Shown here: in pieces, positions 17,110 to 25,531 of the stretch
Position numbering within the stretch: the first letter of the stretch is position 1
Layout of the letters: the number at the start of each line of letters is the position of its first letter
Source of the DNA: Virgibacillus litoralis
Lineage (GTDB): Bacteria > Bacillota > Bacilli > Bacillales > Amphibacillaceae
DNA: 64,000 nt
NCBI RefSeq assembly: GCF_017873675.1
Contig: NZ_JAGGKK010000007.1
Coordinates: forward strand, 62,001-126,000
Direction: 5' to 3'
Notes under the pieces: generated by a model
The model's database searches: none
Told to the model about the DNA's origin: nothing
The model's input: the letters and a program-made list of their open reading frames with translations, nothing else
Translations under genes and position numbers: made by a program

Positions 17110-18122
17110 TGTAAATCACTTCCAGACTCGATAGAAACAGCATGTGCAATACAAGGGATAGAATCACTTTGCTGCATACTAAGAGGCGAATGTAGTGCAC
17201 CGGTTGCAACTACAAGGATTCGATTCAGCTTTTGCTGTTTCATTAGATTTAAAAAGTGTCCATATACTACAACAGCTGAACAAGCAGCACCACTTGCACC
17301 GGCTAGAACAGGCTGACCCTCACGGTAAATAGTTAATCCGCAATCTTTAACGTTTTCTTCTGTAACAGCAACATTTCTTTTCTGTAATAGGTCAATCGTT
17401 ACTTCCCGCCCTATATGACCAAGGTCCCCTGTAATAATTAAATCGTAATAGGATGGATCAACATCGCGTTCTCGCAGATGCGTCTCAATCGTGTCAACAG
17501 CCGCTGGAGCCATTGCCCCTCCCATGTTAAAAGGATCAGTCATTCCCATATCAACAATCTTACCAATGGTTGCTGATGTGATTCTTGGTCCATCGCCTTC
17601 TTTAGCAACTAATGCACATCCGGCACCAGTTACAGTCCATTGGGCGGTAGGTGGTTTTTGACCACCATATTCAGTAGGGTATCTGAATTGTTTTTCAGTG
17701 GCGGCATTATGGCTGGAAGAGCCGCTTAAAATATAGTCAGCACCATTACTATTCACAAGAAATGCTGAAAGTGCCAAACTTTCCATAGAGGTTGCGCAGG
17801 CACTGAATAAGCCGAAATATGGTATATCCAGTGTTTTCGCTGTAAAACTTGTGGGTGTAATTTGATTGATTAAATCACCACTAATAAAAAAATTGACCTG
17901 TTCCTTTTCAATTAAACTGTTTTTAATGGCAATTTGTGTTGCTTCTTCCATCATTGTTTGCTGAGCTTTTTCAAATGTGGATTGCTTTAGCCACATATCA
18001 TCATGTAAAAGGTCAAAGTCATTAGGTATATTCCCGTTTGCTTCAAAAGGACCACCTACAGTACCAGTTGAAATAATAGCGGGTTTATTTTTAAAAATCC
18101 ACGTCCGATGCCCAGTTAGCAT
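17106..18122 (-). CDS. spoVAD: SpoVAD, DPA-binding spore protein, 338 aa
   Basis: SpoVAD sits on the outer face of the spore inner membrane and binds dipicolinic acid for uptake. It has a thiolase-like fold. Visible are the start [33 protein letters not shown] (thiolase nucleophile region, Cys retained), [27 protein letters not shown] and the end [21 protein letters not shown]. Start ATG 18122 shares its A with the spoVAC stop (TAATG), and GGGGTGG precedes it; a longer frame to 18137 lacks a Shine-Dalgarno. It is complete relative to the usual length of about 338 aa. Confidence 0.95.
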   Translation of the reverse strand: MLTGHRTWIFKNKPAIISTGTVGGPFEANGNIPNDFDLLHDDMWLKQSTFEKAQQTMMEEATQIAIKNSLIEKEQVNFFISGDLINQITPTSFTAKTLDIPYFGLFSACATSMESLALSAFLVNSNGADYILSGSSSHNAATEKQFRYPTEYGGQKPPTAQWTVTGAGCALVAKEGDGPRITSATIGKIVDMGMTDPFNMGGAMAPAAVDTIETHLRERDVDPSYYDLIITGDLGHIGREVTIDLLQKRNVAVTEENVKDCGLTIYREGQPVLAGASGAACSAVVVYGHFLNLMKQQKLNRILVVATGALHSPLSMQQSDSIPCIAHAVSIESGSDLQ

Positions 18123-18601
18123 TATAATCCACCCCACTGAATGAGTATTGTCTTAATTAATGCAATAACAAAAGCGGAAAAAACACCAAACAGAATGACA
18201 GATCCCGCCAATTTAAACATATTTCCACCGACTCCTAAAACAAATCCTTCGGTACGGTGTTCGATAGCAGCAGATATAACTGCATTTCCAAAACCGGTAA
18301 CTGGGACAGCAGAACCGGCACCAGCAAATTGTCCGATTCGATCATAAATTCCAAAGCCTGTTAAAAGCATTGTAATAAATATCAAAGTAGCAACAGTTGG
18401 GTTCCCGACAGTCTGCTCTGTAAAGTCAAAAAAATAAATATAGATTGTTGAAATTATCTGGCCGATAAAACAAATGAATCCACCTACAAAAAAAGCTTTG
18501 ATACAGTTCTTTAAAAGGGGTCTTTTAATTTCTCTATCTTGTTGAAATGCCTGATATTTTTGAGCATTAGGTGGTAGGTTTTTCTTTTTATTATCTGCCA
18601 T
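18122..18601 (-). CDS. spoVAC: SpoVAC, membrane channel protein, 159 aa
   Basis: SpoVAC forms the mechanosensitive dipicolinic-acid channel in the spore inner membrane. After a polar N-terminus (about 40 residues) come four or more hydrophobic segments with AFFVGGFICFIGQ, TMLLTGFGIYDRIGQFAGAGSAVPVTGFGNAV and the HRTEGFVLGVGGNMFKLAG stretch. The start shown (MADNKKK) follows GAGTGAG by six bases. An upstream in-frame ATG at 18634 would add 11 residues and overlap the lipoprotein gene by 14 bases. It overlaps spoVAD at TAATG. Confidence 0.92.
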   Translation of the reverse strand: MADNKKKNLPPNAQKYQAFQQDREIKRPLLKNCIKAFFVGGFICFIGQIISTIYIYFFDFTEQTVGNPTVATLIFITMLLTGFGIYDRIGQFAGAGSAVPVTGFGNAVISAAIEHRTEGFVLGVGGNMFKLAGSVILFGVFSAFVIALIKTILIQWGGL

Positions 18602-18620
18602 GAATTGCTCACTCTTTTCC

Positions 18621-19088
18621 TTATGTTTGTTCATTCATAAGTTTGATTAAATGTTTTACTTCCTTTTCAAGCTTCTTCTTTGAAACGTTTCTATTTTGTA
18701 TTTGTTTTTCCAGCTGTTTTGTTTCAATTACTATTTTTTGATCAGTTGATAGTTGAACTTTATGATCACGAAAAACCTTTTCCATTTTTTTATGCAATTT
18801 TTTTCGGATTTTTGCTAATTTAAAGCGTTCATTATGATGTACTTCAATCGCAATAACCAGATCCTTTTCTGTGTTTACAGCATTAATGTTAGTTATCTCT
18901 TTATGCTGACTGAGACTTTGTTTAGCATTATTCGAAACGGATTGATCAATTGATGCTTCAGTAGAAATGTTGGTAAAATTAACTCCATCAATCTGACCGT
19001 TTTGGGAGGGATCACTATCTGTATTTGGATTGCAACTAATGAGGAAAAATATTATACCAAGTATAAACAAGATTTTATAACTATTCAT
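18621..19088 (-). CDS. YhcN/YlaJ-family spore lipoprotein, 155 aa
   Basis: A lipoprotein with an N-terminal hydrophobic stretch ending at the lipobox FLISC (Cys about residue 19), followed by an Asn/Ser-rich linker and a charged domain (VIAIEVHHNERFKLAKIRKKLHKKME) typical of YhcN/YlaJ sporulation proteins. It would be anchored in the spore inner membrane. It is the second gene of the operon, in the position held by YhcN/YlaJ in spoVA-2mob. The C-terminal 50 residues are Lys-rich and probably helical. AACCCTCCCG on the plus strand (GGGAGGG on the coding strand) gives its Shine-Dalgarno. Confidence 0.82.
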   Translation of the reverse strand: MNSYKILFILGIIFFLISCNPNTDSDPSQNGQIDGVNFTNISTEASIDQSVSNNAKQSLSQHKEITNINAVNTEKDLVIAIEVHHNERFKLAKIRKKLHKKMEKVFRDHKVQLSTDQKIVIETKQLEKQIQNRNVSKKKLEKEVKHLIKLMNEQT

Positions 19089-19149
19089 AAAATAACCCTC
19101 CCGATGATAGAGGTTGGTGATAGAAAACCAACCTCATGAAGTAATGTAT

Positions 19150-19356
19150 TTACAGTCCTTTATATTGTGGTTCTTCCTGCTCAATTTGTGATACTCTTGG
19201 TTCAACGCTCTGTAAGATTGACTCTGTTTGCTGGGCTGCATTCTCATAAAGCTGTTTCGCTTGTTTATTTTCTGTTTCTAATGCAAACTGTTCAAAACTA
19301 GCTTGTGCACTTTTAAGTCCTGCTAATGTTTGCTTAACTTGGCTTGAGACTGTCAT
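19150..19356 (-). CDS. DUF1657 protein, first gene of the spoVA operon, 68 aa
   Basis: Starts MTVSSQVKQTLAGLKSAQA and ends EQEEPQYKGL. It is predicted to be a helical bundle without a membrane segment. It is paralogous to the second DUF1657 gene and to the C-terminal tail of the DUF421 protein. The coding strand has AAGGAGGAT before ATG. The AT-rich upstream region (19357-19522) should carry the forespore promoter; I see only weak sigma-G-like matches (CATTTTA on the minus strand near 19407). The function is unknown. Confidence 0.85.
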   Translation of the reverse strand: MTVSSQVKQTLAGLKSAQASFEQFALETENKQAKQLYENAAQQTESILQSVEPRVSQIEQEEPQYKGL

Positions 19357-19522
19357 ATATATCCTCCTTTATTTGCGCTTCACTATATATAATCTTATAA
19401 AATGCAGTTATTTATACGTTCTATTTTTTACCTATTATTTATACTTAATTAATATAAAATTAAATAAATGGAAACTTTTTGGAAGGTTAATACGTCTTAT
19501 ATATATGATAGGGGAGTGAAAA

Positions 19523-19966
19523 ATGAAAAAAGGGGTACTTGTACTGTCAATTTTGTCGGTTTGTCTCTTGATCTCATTTTATTGGTTTTACGAGCAGGCT
19601 GAGGCAGAACTGACAGTTAACCAAAGCAAAGAAATACAACAAGATGAATTTATTTTACATATCCGTGTGGAGAAAATGGCTGAAGGATTTCAAGTTTTCC
19701 GATCAATCCAGTACATAGGGGAGGAACAGGTGGAAATATCACATCAAACTCCGCTTATATCTGTCTCGATGAAACATAAAAATCATGATTATACTGGAAG
19801 TAATGTTACTAGAGTGCTGACTTCAGGAAATAGTTATCATCCTCAAGGTTCTAAAACGTTTGAATCACCAGACAGAGGGGAATATACATTGTTCTGTGAG
19901 TCAAGGTTTAAAGTGGATGGCGAAGAAGTAAGGATAAATTATCAAGAAAATCTAATGTTTAATTAA
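19523..19966 (+). CDS. exported or membrane-anchored protein of unknown function, 147 aa
   Basis: One N-terminal hydrophobic segment (residues 5-23, with no lipobox Cys in place and an AEA site after it) is followed by an extracytoplasmic beta-rich domain (FILHIRVEKMAEGFQVFRSIQY; YTGSNVTRVLTSG). The domain resembles small immunoglobulin-like or BsuPI-like exported domains in pattern, but I cannot name the family. ATG follows AGGGGAGTG. It is divergent from the spoVA operon and has its own terminator. Confidence 0.7.
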   Translation: MKKGVLVLSILSVCLLISFYWFYEQAEAELTVNQSKEIQQDEFILHIRVEKMAEGFQVFRSIQYIGEEQVEISHQTPLISVSMKHKNHDYTGSNVTRVLTSGNSYHPQGSKTFESPDRGEYTLFCESRFKVDGEEVRINYQENLMFN

Positions 19967-19968
19967 GA

Positions 19969-20003
19969 AACAGCATGCCGAATAAATACGGATGCTGTTT
20001 TTT
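19969..20003 (+). terminator. terminator after the 147-aa exported protein
   Basis: AACAGCATGCCG pairs with CGGATGCTGTT (one bulged base), followed by TTTTTT. Confidence 0.8.
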
Positions 20004-20069
20004 AGCAGTTTAGAAAGCAAAGTACGAATTCAAAAGAATCCTTTTAACGAATGTCAAGCTTTCTAAATT

Positions 20070-20819
20070 TTATCGTTTATTTAAGTTTTTACTTCTAATA
20101 AATGGGGTAACGTCCATTCGAATTGCATTTTTGTATTTCCGAACCATTTGCTCTGACCATGTGTCTGTACGCGTATTATTTGATCTCGTCTGGTAATATG
20201 TTTTGAGTTCTGCATTAAAGTTATCTATTAATTCCTGCTGAAATTGATAGTCTGTATTATATTTATTCTCGTGATATATGGCATCTATAGGAAGACGCGG
20301 CTTTTTATCTGGATTTTCATCAGGATAGCCCACAGCCATCCCAAACAATGGAACAACGTAATCTGGAAGCTCCAAGATATCATTAACTCGGTTAATATTA
20401 TTTCGGAGACTACCTATAAAGCATGTTCCTAACCCCATTGATTCTGCGGCGACTGCAGTGTTTTGAGCGACTAATGCTGTGTCTACTGTTGAAACAAGGA
20501 ACTGTTCAGTACTTTCTAAACTCTTCTGCATTTCCTTTTGTTCTTCCGCAGTAGCTTGTTGATAGATACGATTTAAATCAGCACAAAAAACAAAGAAATG
20601 TCCATTTTCTTTTACGTAATCCTGTCCAGAAACTTCTTTTAACTTTTCCTTTACAGTTTCATCTGTAATACCGATAACGGTGTATGCCATAACATAACTT
20701 GACGTGGATGCTTGTTGAGCGGCACCGATAATTTTATGTATTTGTTCAGTCGTTAACTTTTCACTTTTAAATTTTCGTATTGAGCGATGATTACTTATTA
20801 TATTTATAGTATTATTCAT
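20070..20819 (-). CDS. NADPH-dependent FMN nitroreductase (NfrA/Frp-like), 249 aa
   Basis: A flavin reductase of the nitroreductase family. The N-terminal FMN motif NHRSIRKFKSEKLT (residues 8-21), the SSYVMAYTVIGI strand, and GLGTCFIGSLRNN with VPLFGMAVGYPDENPDKKPRLP are diagnostic of the NfrA1/YcnD/Frp branch. It would act as a cytoplasmic homodimer reducing quinones, nitro compounds or FMN at the expense of NADPH. ATG 20819 follows AAAGGAG on the coding strand; the longer frame to 20840 would run into the upstream gene. It is 13 bases downstream of the lipoprotein gene, so co-transcription is likely. Confidence 0.88.
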   Translation of the reverse strand: MNNTINIISNHRSIRKFKSEKLTTEQIHKIIGAAQQASTSSYVMAYTVIGITDETVKEKLKEVSGQDYVKENGHFFVFCADLNRIYQQATAEEQKEMQKSLESTEQFLVSTVDTALVAQNTAVAAESMGLGTCFIGSLRNNINRVNDILELPDYVVPLFGMAVGYPDENPDKKPRLPIDAIYHENKYNTDYQFQQELIDNFNAELKTYYQTRSNNTRTDTWSEQMVRKYKNAIRMDVTPFIRSKNLNKR

Positions 20820-20832
20820 GATTGGAACTCCT

Positions 20833-21555
20833 TTAATCATTTGTGTTTAGTGTTAGTTCAACACTCACCGTTGTTTTTTTGCTTTCCTGCCACTGTTTAA
20901 TATTTTCAGGTGATGCCTCAGTTATATCTGGATGTGATATTGTGATTGTGTCATTATCCACCCAATCGGCAGTTAAGATTGGCCATTTGTAGTTCAGAAC
21001 ATCTTTGTCGTTCATTTCGTTTGCGAGTGGAATTAATCTCCATTCTTCTAAGTCAATAACAGCAATGTTGGAGTATGGGGCAGGAGATGTGAGTTTCCTA
21101 TGAAAACGTAGTAATATTCTTGTGTTATCTGGTGAAGCCTTTGCCTGAATGTACTTGGCTAAATCAGCAATTAAATATGCCTGATTATCCTCTGTTTGGT
21201 CAAGTAATAAGTATGAGCATAATTCATCCTGACAGGAGAATTCAAGTAAGTACAGATTTTTATCTGTAGCACTTACACGGAACATATTCATTTTTTCTAG
21301 TGCTTGTTGGCGATTTTGAATACCTTGTAAATAAGCATTTAAAATCGGAACCATTTCCAAGTTGATTTTAACTTCTTCATCTGGAAGGGTGAACTCGATA
21401 AACTGATCAACTTCTTCATCTTCAGTTTGTTCTTCTACAAATTCAGGATCTTGGTTAGGATCAACTTGTTTCGTATCCTTTTGTATAATTACTGGCTCTT
21501 CACTACAAGCAACTAATAGTATAAGTGCACTTATACATAATAACCACTTATACAT
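20833..21555 (-). CDS. lipoprotein of unknown function, 240 aa
   Basis: A signal peptide with lipobox LLVAC (MYKWLLCISALILLVACSEE) gives a lipidated Cys near residue 17. An acidic linker (EFVEEQTEDEEVDQF) follows, then a domain of about 180 residues with repeated LYLLEFS, AYLIADL and RILLRFHRK strands that could be a partial beta-propeller. I do not recognise the family. ATG 21555 follows GGGGGGTG on the coding strand; the earlier ATG adds an unlikely cytoplasmic extension. It precedes the nitroreductase gene. Confidence 0.7.
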   Translation of the reverse strand: MYKWLLCISALILLVACSEEPVIIQKDTKQVDPNQDPEFVEEQTEDEEVDQFIEFTLPDEEVKINLEMVPILNAYLQGIQNRQQALEKMNMFRVSATDKNLYLLEFSCQDELCSYLLLDQTEDNQAYLIADLAKYIQAKASPDNTRILLRFHRKLTSPAPYSNIAVIDLEEWRLIPLANEMNDKDVLNYKWPILTADWVDNDTITISHPDITEASPENIKQWQESKKTTVSVELTLNTND

Positions 21556-21702
21556 TATAAACACCCCCCAACATTCTGCACACATCTAATTATACATTAA
21601 AGAAAACCTTTTACTAGGTCAAAAACTTTATTAGAAAACCTGTCTTTTTTTCTTAAAGCAATTCTTGTGTAAGTATACTCGACTAGATTCACTTTATTAT
21701 AT

Positions 21703-21735
21703 AAAAAAACACCACTCGTAAGTGATGTTTTTTAG
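21703..21735. terminator. bidirectional hairpin terminator
   Basis: AACACCACT and AGTGATGTT pair (one mismatch), with A-rich sequence before and T-rich after. It can terminate the small minus-strand membrane gene at 21749-21901. Confidence 0.7.
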
Positions 21736-21748
21736 TGTCATGTCTGTT

Positions 21749-21901
21749 TTAGAATAATTGAAATACATAATTGATTAGGAACCATAAAATCCCAAAGAAT
21801 ATGATTAAATATGTTACATATTTGATTACAGCGACTCCAACTTTACTTGAGTCGGACTTTTTTTCTACACGTTCTACTTCCACATCTTTATGTTCATCCA
21901 C
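21749..21901 (-). CDS. small single-span membrane protein, 50 aa
   Basis: A GTG-started peptide MDEHKDVEVERVEKK... with an acidic, charged N-terminal 20 residues and one hydrophobic helix (about residues 22-48, ending in LWFLINYVFQLF). AAAAGGAGTGGTAAGT precedes GTG on the coding strand, and a terminator follows the stop directly, so it looks like a real small gene. It resembles the many short tail-anchored proteins of Bacillaceae. I cannot give a family. Confidence 0.6.
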   Translation of the reverse strand: MDEHKDVEVERVEKKSDSSKVGVAVIKYVTYLIIFFGILWFLINYVFQLF

Positions 21902-22048
21902 ACTTACCACTCCTTTTAAACAACAATTTAGAAATCGTTATGATTGTTTCTAGGGTGTTAGTAATCAAATACCCAGTAGGCAGAATGCTAAAACATTTCT
22001 TATTCCTTGGCGCTTTTCGCAAGTTCTGTTGCTTTTTAATCTTAGCAA

Positions 22049-22425
22049 TTGATATATACTGCGAAGTAACTGCAGGAATTAAATCTATAAACTCTCGTCC
22101 CTCCGTCCGGGGTTTCGCTGCGGGCGGATGCGCACCTTAGGGCACGACCTCAGCCTCCTCGAGAAGACCACTCTGCGGGTCTTCGGAACGTGCTATTCCC
22201 GCAGGAGTCACCGCCCTCCGCTCACCCGGACTACTGTAGTGCTGTCACAAATTTATTCTATAGCGATTCAGCGGAGGAAATACACGTAGACTCCTGTGGG
22301 AGCTTAGGCCTAGATGAGACTACGCAGCGACGTAGGAGCAAGGAGGCTCATCAGCCGCCCTAGGTGCGCGAAGTGTATTTCCGTATCGGTTTTATTGCAC
22401 CCAACTAGTTCGCAGTTAATATCAA
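22049..22425. repeat. GC-rich TIR-bounded element, copy B (reversed)
   Basis: The ends are TTGATATATACTGCGAAGTA (left) and ACTAGTTCGCAGTTAATA (right), an imperfect inverted repeat of about 20 bp. Module 2 is at about 22098-22235 and module 1 at 22276-22382 (GGAAATACAC to GTGTATTTCC). Over most of its length it is the reverse complement of copy A. The gap 21902-22568 otherwise holds no gene; moeA follows. Confidence 0.85.
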
Positions 22426-22568
22426 CTACGTTATGATTTCATTACTTTGATAAAGTAATAATATTTTATTAAACAGCCTATTTTTAATATTGTATGTGCG
22501 TAAATATCAATTTTGAGCCATATTTGTTACACTGATGGTAATGATTAGTAATGGAAGGTTTGATCCAA

Positions 22569-23831
22569 ATGGTAGAAATACGAAAACCAATCCCCGTGCA
22601 GGAAGCAATTGAACATGTCTGGAATCAACGACATCAAGGGTGCACGGAATATATTTCTATAAATGATTGTGATAATAGAAGACTTGGAGAAAATATCGTG
22701 GCTAGTCATGCGGTGCCACCGTTTAATAAATCGCCATATGACGGTTTTGCCTTCAACTCTGAAGACACCTTACAAGCTGGTTTAAATAACCCTGTTGAAT
22801 TCGATGTTGTGGAACATATTGGTGCCGGGCAAGTACCAACAATTCGACTGAAGCAAGGCCAGGCAACACGAATTATGACAGGTGCAAAAATTCCGGAGGG
22901 CGCAGATTGTGTTGCTATGTTTGAAGTTTGTAAGTCTTATGAGAAAAATAATAAGCCCTGTATGTCGATTAAACGAACAATGAAGGCTGGTCAAAATATA
23001 ATTGAAGAAGGATCTGAGGTGTCTGAAGGTGAAAAGCTTATTGATCAGGGAACACTAATCAACCCTGGTGTTAAAGCATTATTGGCCACCTTTGGATATA
23101 GTAGAGTGAAAGTTGCAAAGAAGCCTGTAGTAGGGGTGATTGCAACAGGTACCGAATTACTGGATGTTAATGAAGCATTACAGCCAGGGAAAATTCGTAA
23201 TTCCAATGCATATATGATTGAATCACAGATACATAGAGCAGGAGCTGAATATAAATATTTCGGAAAGCTTGCAGATGATTTTGAACCAAGTTATCAAACA
23301 ATCAAGCAGGCTCTGGAAGAAGTAGATGTTTTAATTACTACAGGAGGCGTATCAGTTGGTGATTTTGATTTGATGCCGGCTATTTACGAGAAACTTGGAG
23401 CAAGTATACTTTTCAACAAAGTAGCGATGCGGCCTGGAAGTGTTACGACTGTTGCGTCTAACGGAAATAAATTACTATTTGGTTTATCTGGAAATCCTTC
23501 TGCATGTTATGTAGGTTTTGAGTTATTCGTCAGACCTATATTAAATCATAGCTTATTTAGCAAGACACCATATTTAAAAAGGATAAAGGCTACATTAGCA
23601 GATGATTTTCCAAAGCCCAATCCATTTACCCGATTTGTCCGAAATTATATAACTTATGAAAATGGAAAAATATATGCCAGACTGGCAGGTGTAGATAAGT
23701 CAAATGTTGTTACATCTTTAGCACACACAACAGGGTTAATGATATTGCCCGGTGGTACACGTGGTTTTAAATCAGGTGATGAAGTAGAAGTGTTGCTGAT
23801 AAATAGTAGTGAGGGTCAACTGGAATTTTAG
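22569..23831 (+). CDS. moeA: MoeA, molybdopterin molybdotransferase, 420 aa
   Basis: MoeA inserts molybdate into adenylylated molybdopterin to give the molybdenum cofactor. Visible are the N-terminal domains with PPFNKSPYDGFAF, GAGQVPTIRLKQGQATRIMTGAKIPEGADCVAMFE, the MoaB/Mog-like core (GVIATGTELLDV, TTGGVSVGDFD, MRPGSVTT, FGLSGNPSACYVGFELFVRP) and a C-terminal MoeA-IV domain. ATG 22569 follows GGAAGG; ATG 22551 has weaker support. It stands 22 bases before moaA, so the two form an operon supplying cofactor for the formate dehydrogenase. Confidence 0.93.
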   Translation: MVEIRKPIPVQEAIEHVWNQRHQGCTEYISINDCDNRRLGENIVASHAVPPFNKSPYDGFAFNSEDTLQAGLNNPVEFDVVEHIGAGQVPTIRLKQGQATRIMTGAKIPEGADCVAMFEVCKSYEKNNKPCMSIKRTMKAGQNIIEEGSEVSEGEKLIDQGTLINPGVKALLATFGYSRVKVAKKPVVGVIATGTELLDVNEALQPGKIRNSNAYMIESQIHRAGAEYKYFGKLADDFEPSYQTIKQALEEVDVLITTGGVSVGDFDLMPAIYEKLGASILFNKVAMRPGSVTTVASNGNKLLFGLSGNPSACYVGFELFVRPILNHSLFSKTPYLKRIKATLADDFPKPNPFTRFVRNYITYENGKIYARLAGVDKSNVVTSLAHTTGLMILPGGTRGFKSGDEVEVLLINSSEGQLEF

Positions 23832-23853
23832 TTATTAAAAAGGAGTTGTTACA

Positions 23854-24876
23854 GTGCAAAATGAAGGATCACCAATAAAGGATCACTTTGGCAGATCATT
23901 GAAAGACCTTCGTATTTCTGTTATCGATAAATGTAATTTTCGTTGCACATATTGTATGCCAAAAGAAATATTTGGTAAGGATCATGTATTTTTATCAGAG
24001 AGTGAGTTACTAAGCTTTGATGAAATTGTTCGATTGGCTAAAACATTTGCGAAATTAGGGGTAGAAAAAATTCGCATAACAGGTGGCGAACCACTTATGC
24101 GAAGGAATCTGGATGAATTAATTGCACAGTTAACAGTAATTCCTGGAATAAAAGATATCGCGCTGACAACAAATGCAGTTTTCTTACCAAAAACAGCTGC
24201 AAAATTAAAAGCTGCTGGACTAAAACGTGTGAATATTAGTCTTGACGCTATCGAAGACGAGGTTTTCAAGCAAATCAACGGTAAAGGTGTCGTAGCCCGG
24301 CCTGTGCTAAAAGGAATTGAGGCAGCGCAGGAAGCTGGTCTGGAAGTAAAGATTAATATGGTGGCCAAAAAAGGAATGAATGAAAGTCAGGTTCTTCCGA
24401 TGGCACGATATTTTAAAGGAACAAATGTTATCCTACGTTATATTGAATTTATGGATGTTGGTAATCATAATGGATGGGATTTGAATAATGTCATTACCAA
24501 AAAGCAAATTATTGATATGATTGATAAGGAAATGCCACTAGAGCCTGCAGAAGAGAATTATTACGGAGAGGTAGCCTCAAGATACCGCTATAAGGATGGC
24601 GGGGGAGAGATAGGAGTTATTTCTTCTGTTTCCGATTCATTTTGCGGAACATGTACCCGGATTCGTTTGTCGGCAGATGGAAAGCTATATACGTGTTTGT
24701 TTGCATCGAGTGGTTTCGATATTCGTGAAAAAATACGCGGTGAATTGACTGACGAACAGCTTGAAGAAGAAGTGACAAGTTTATGGGGGAATCGAAAGGA
24801 TCGTTATTCTGAGGAACGGTCTGAACAGAAAAATAATAATCGTAAAAAAATTGAAATGTCTTATATTGGTGGATGA
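23854..24876 (+). CDS. moaA: MoaA, GTP 3',8-cyclase (radical SAM), 340 aa
   Basis: MoaA catalyses the first step of molybdopterin synthesis from GTP with its partner MoaC. The radical-SAM cluster motif CNFRCTYC (near residue 25) and the second 4Fe-4S ligands in [21 protein letters not shown] (near 265) are both intact. [11 protein letters not shown] is the SAM-binding GGE motif. The expected C-terminal GG pair is present (SYIGG, the very end). GTG follows AAAAAGGAG. moaC is not in the window. The following ywpF gene starts 17 bases after the stop. Confidence 0.95.
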   Translation: MQNEGSPIKDHFGRSLKDLRISVIDKCNFRCTYCMPKEIFGKDHVFLSESELLSFDEIVRLAKTFAKLGVEKIRITGGEPLMRRNLDELIAQLTVIPGIKDIALTTNAVFLPKTAAKLKAAGLKRVNISLDAIEDEVFKQINGKGVVARPVLKGIEAAQEAGLEVKINMVAKKGMNESQVLPMARYFKGTNVILRYIEFMDVGNHNGWDLNNVITKKQIIDMIDKEMPLEPAEENYYGEVASRYRYKDGGGEIGVISSVSDSFCGTCTRIRLSADGKLYTCLFASSGFDIREKIRGELTDEQLEEEVTSLWGNRKDRYSEERSEQKNNNRKKIEMSYIGG

Positions 24877-24893
24877 AGAGAGGAAGCGGATAT

Positions 24894-25304
24894 ATGAAAA
24901 CATTCAAGCTTGCATCACTGGAAATCCTTGATAGCCAGGAATCAAATATGGTTCAGCAGTCTTTTCCGTTATTGGATGGATTGGTTATTAACCGAGAGGA
25001 TGAACAGAACCGCTGGGTAATCGAGGCATATCTTCTGCACAAATATTATAATTTTTTTCAAAAATTAAAGGAAAAGCAGGAAGAAGTATTAATTCAGGTG
25101 AAAATTTCAAAAGAGAGTAATGAGCCTGCAACATTTATTACAAGTCTTATCGGAATTAATGAAATTGGAGCACATATGAATGTCCTATTTAAAGGGACGA
25201 TTGTGGATCAACGAAAAAGTATCGTTGAGGATAAGTTGAAATCTTTAATTGATGAGGGTTACAGTGGTGAAGAATTACTGATAAAATTTAAGGAGCATAT
25301 CTAA
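24894..25304 (+). CDS. YwpF-family protein, 136 aa
   Basis: It matches the B. subtilis YwpF-like family in its start (MKTFKLASLEILDS) and the FPLLDGLVINREDEQNRWVIEAYL stretch. It is a soluble protein with a C-terminal helical SHOCT-like end (LIDEGYSGEELLIKFKEHI). Its function is unknown. ATG 24894 follows AGAGGAAG; the longer frame overlaps moaA. Its position after moaA suggests co-transcription with the molybdenum cofactor genes, although that may be incidental. Confidence 0.75.
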   Translation: MKTFKLASLEILDSQESNMVQQSFPLLDGLVINREDEQNRWVIEAYLLHKYYNFFQKLKEKQEEVLIQVKISKESNEPATFITSLIGINEIGAHMNVLFKGTIVDQRKSIVEDKLKSLIDEGYSGEELLIKFKEHI

Positions 25305-25336
25305 AAGGCTGGGTTGTCAAATCTAGCCTTTTCCCT
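25303..25336 (+). terminator. terminator after ywpF
   Basis: AAAAGGCT pairs with AGCCTTTT around a TTGTCAAATCT-containing loop. It ends the moeA-moaA-ywpF unit. Confidence 0.65.
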
Positions 25337-25531
25337 TTGTTATACAGTCTTACTAGGTTCAAACCAGAATTTCCTGACTTCTTGATCACTATTACAATTA
25401 TACAAAATTAGATTGATTTAGACGAAAAATGTCAAAAATGAAGGCAAATAATGCTGTCTACTGCTATAATGTTATTAATATTCTTATTTATTAACCGATA
25501 TAATTAATGTAGGCAATTAAGGAGCAACGCT

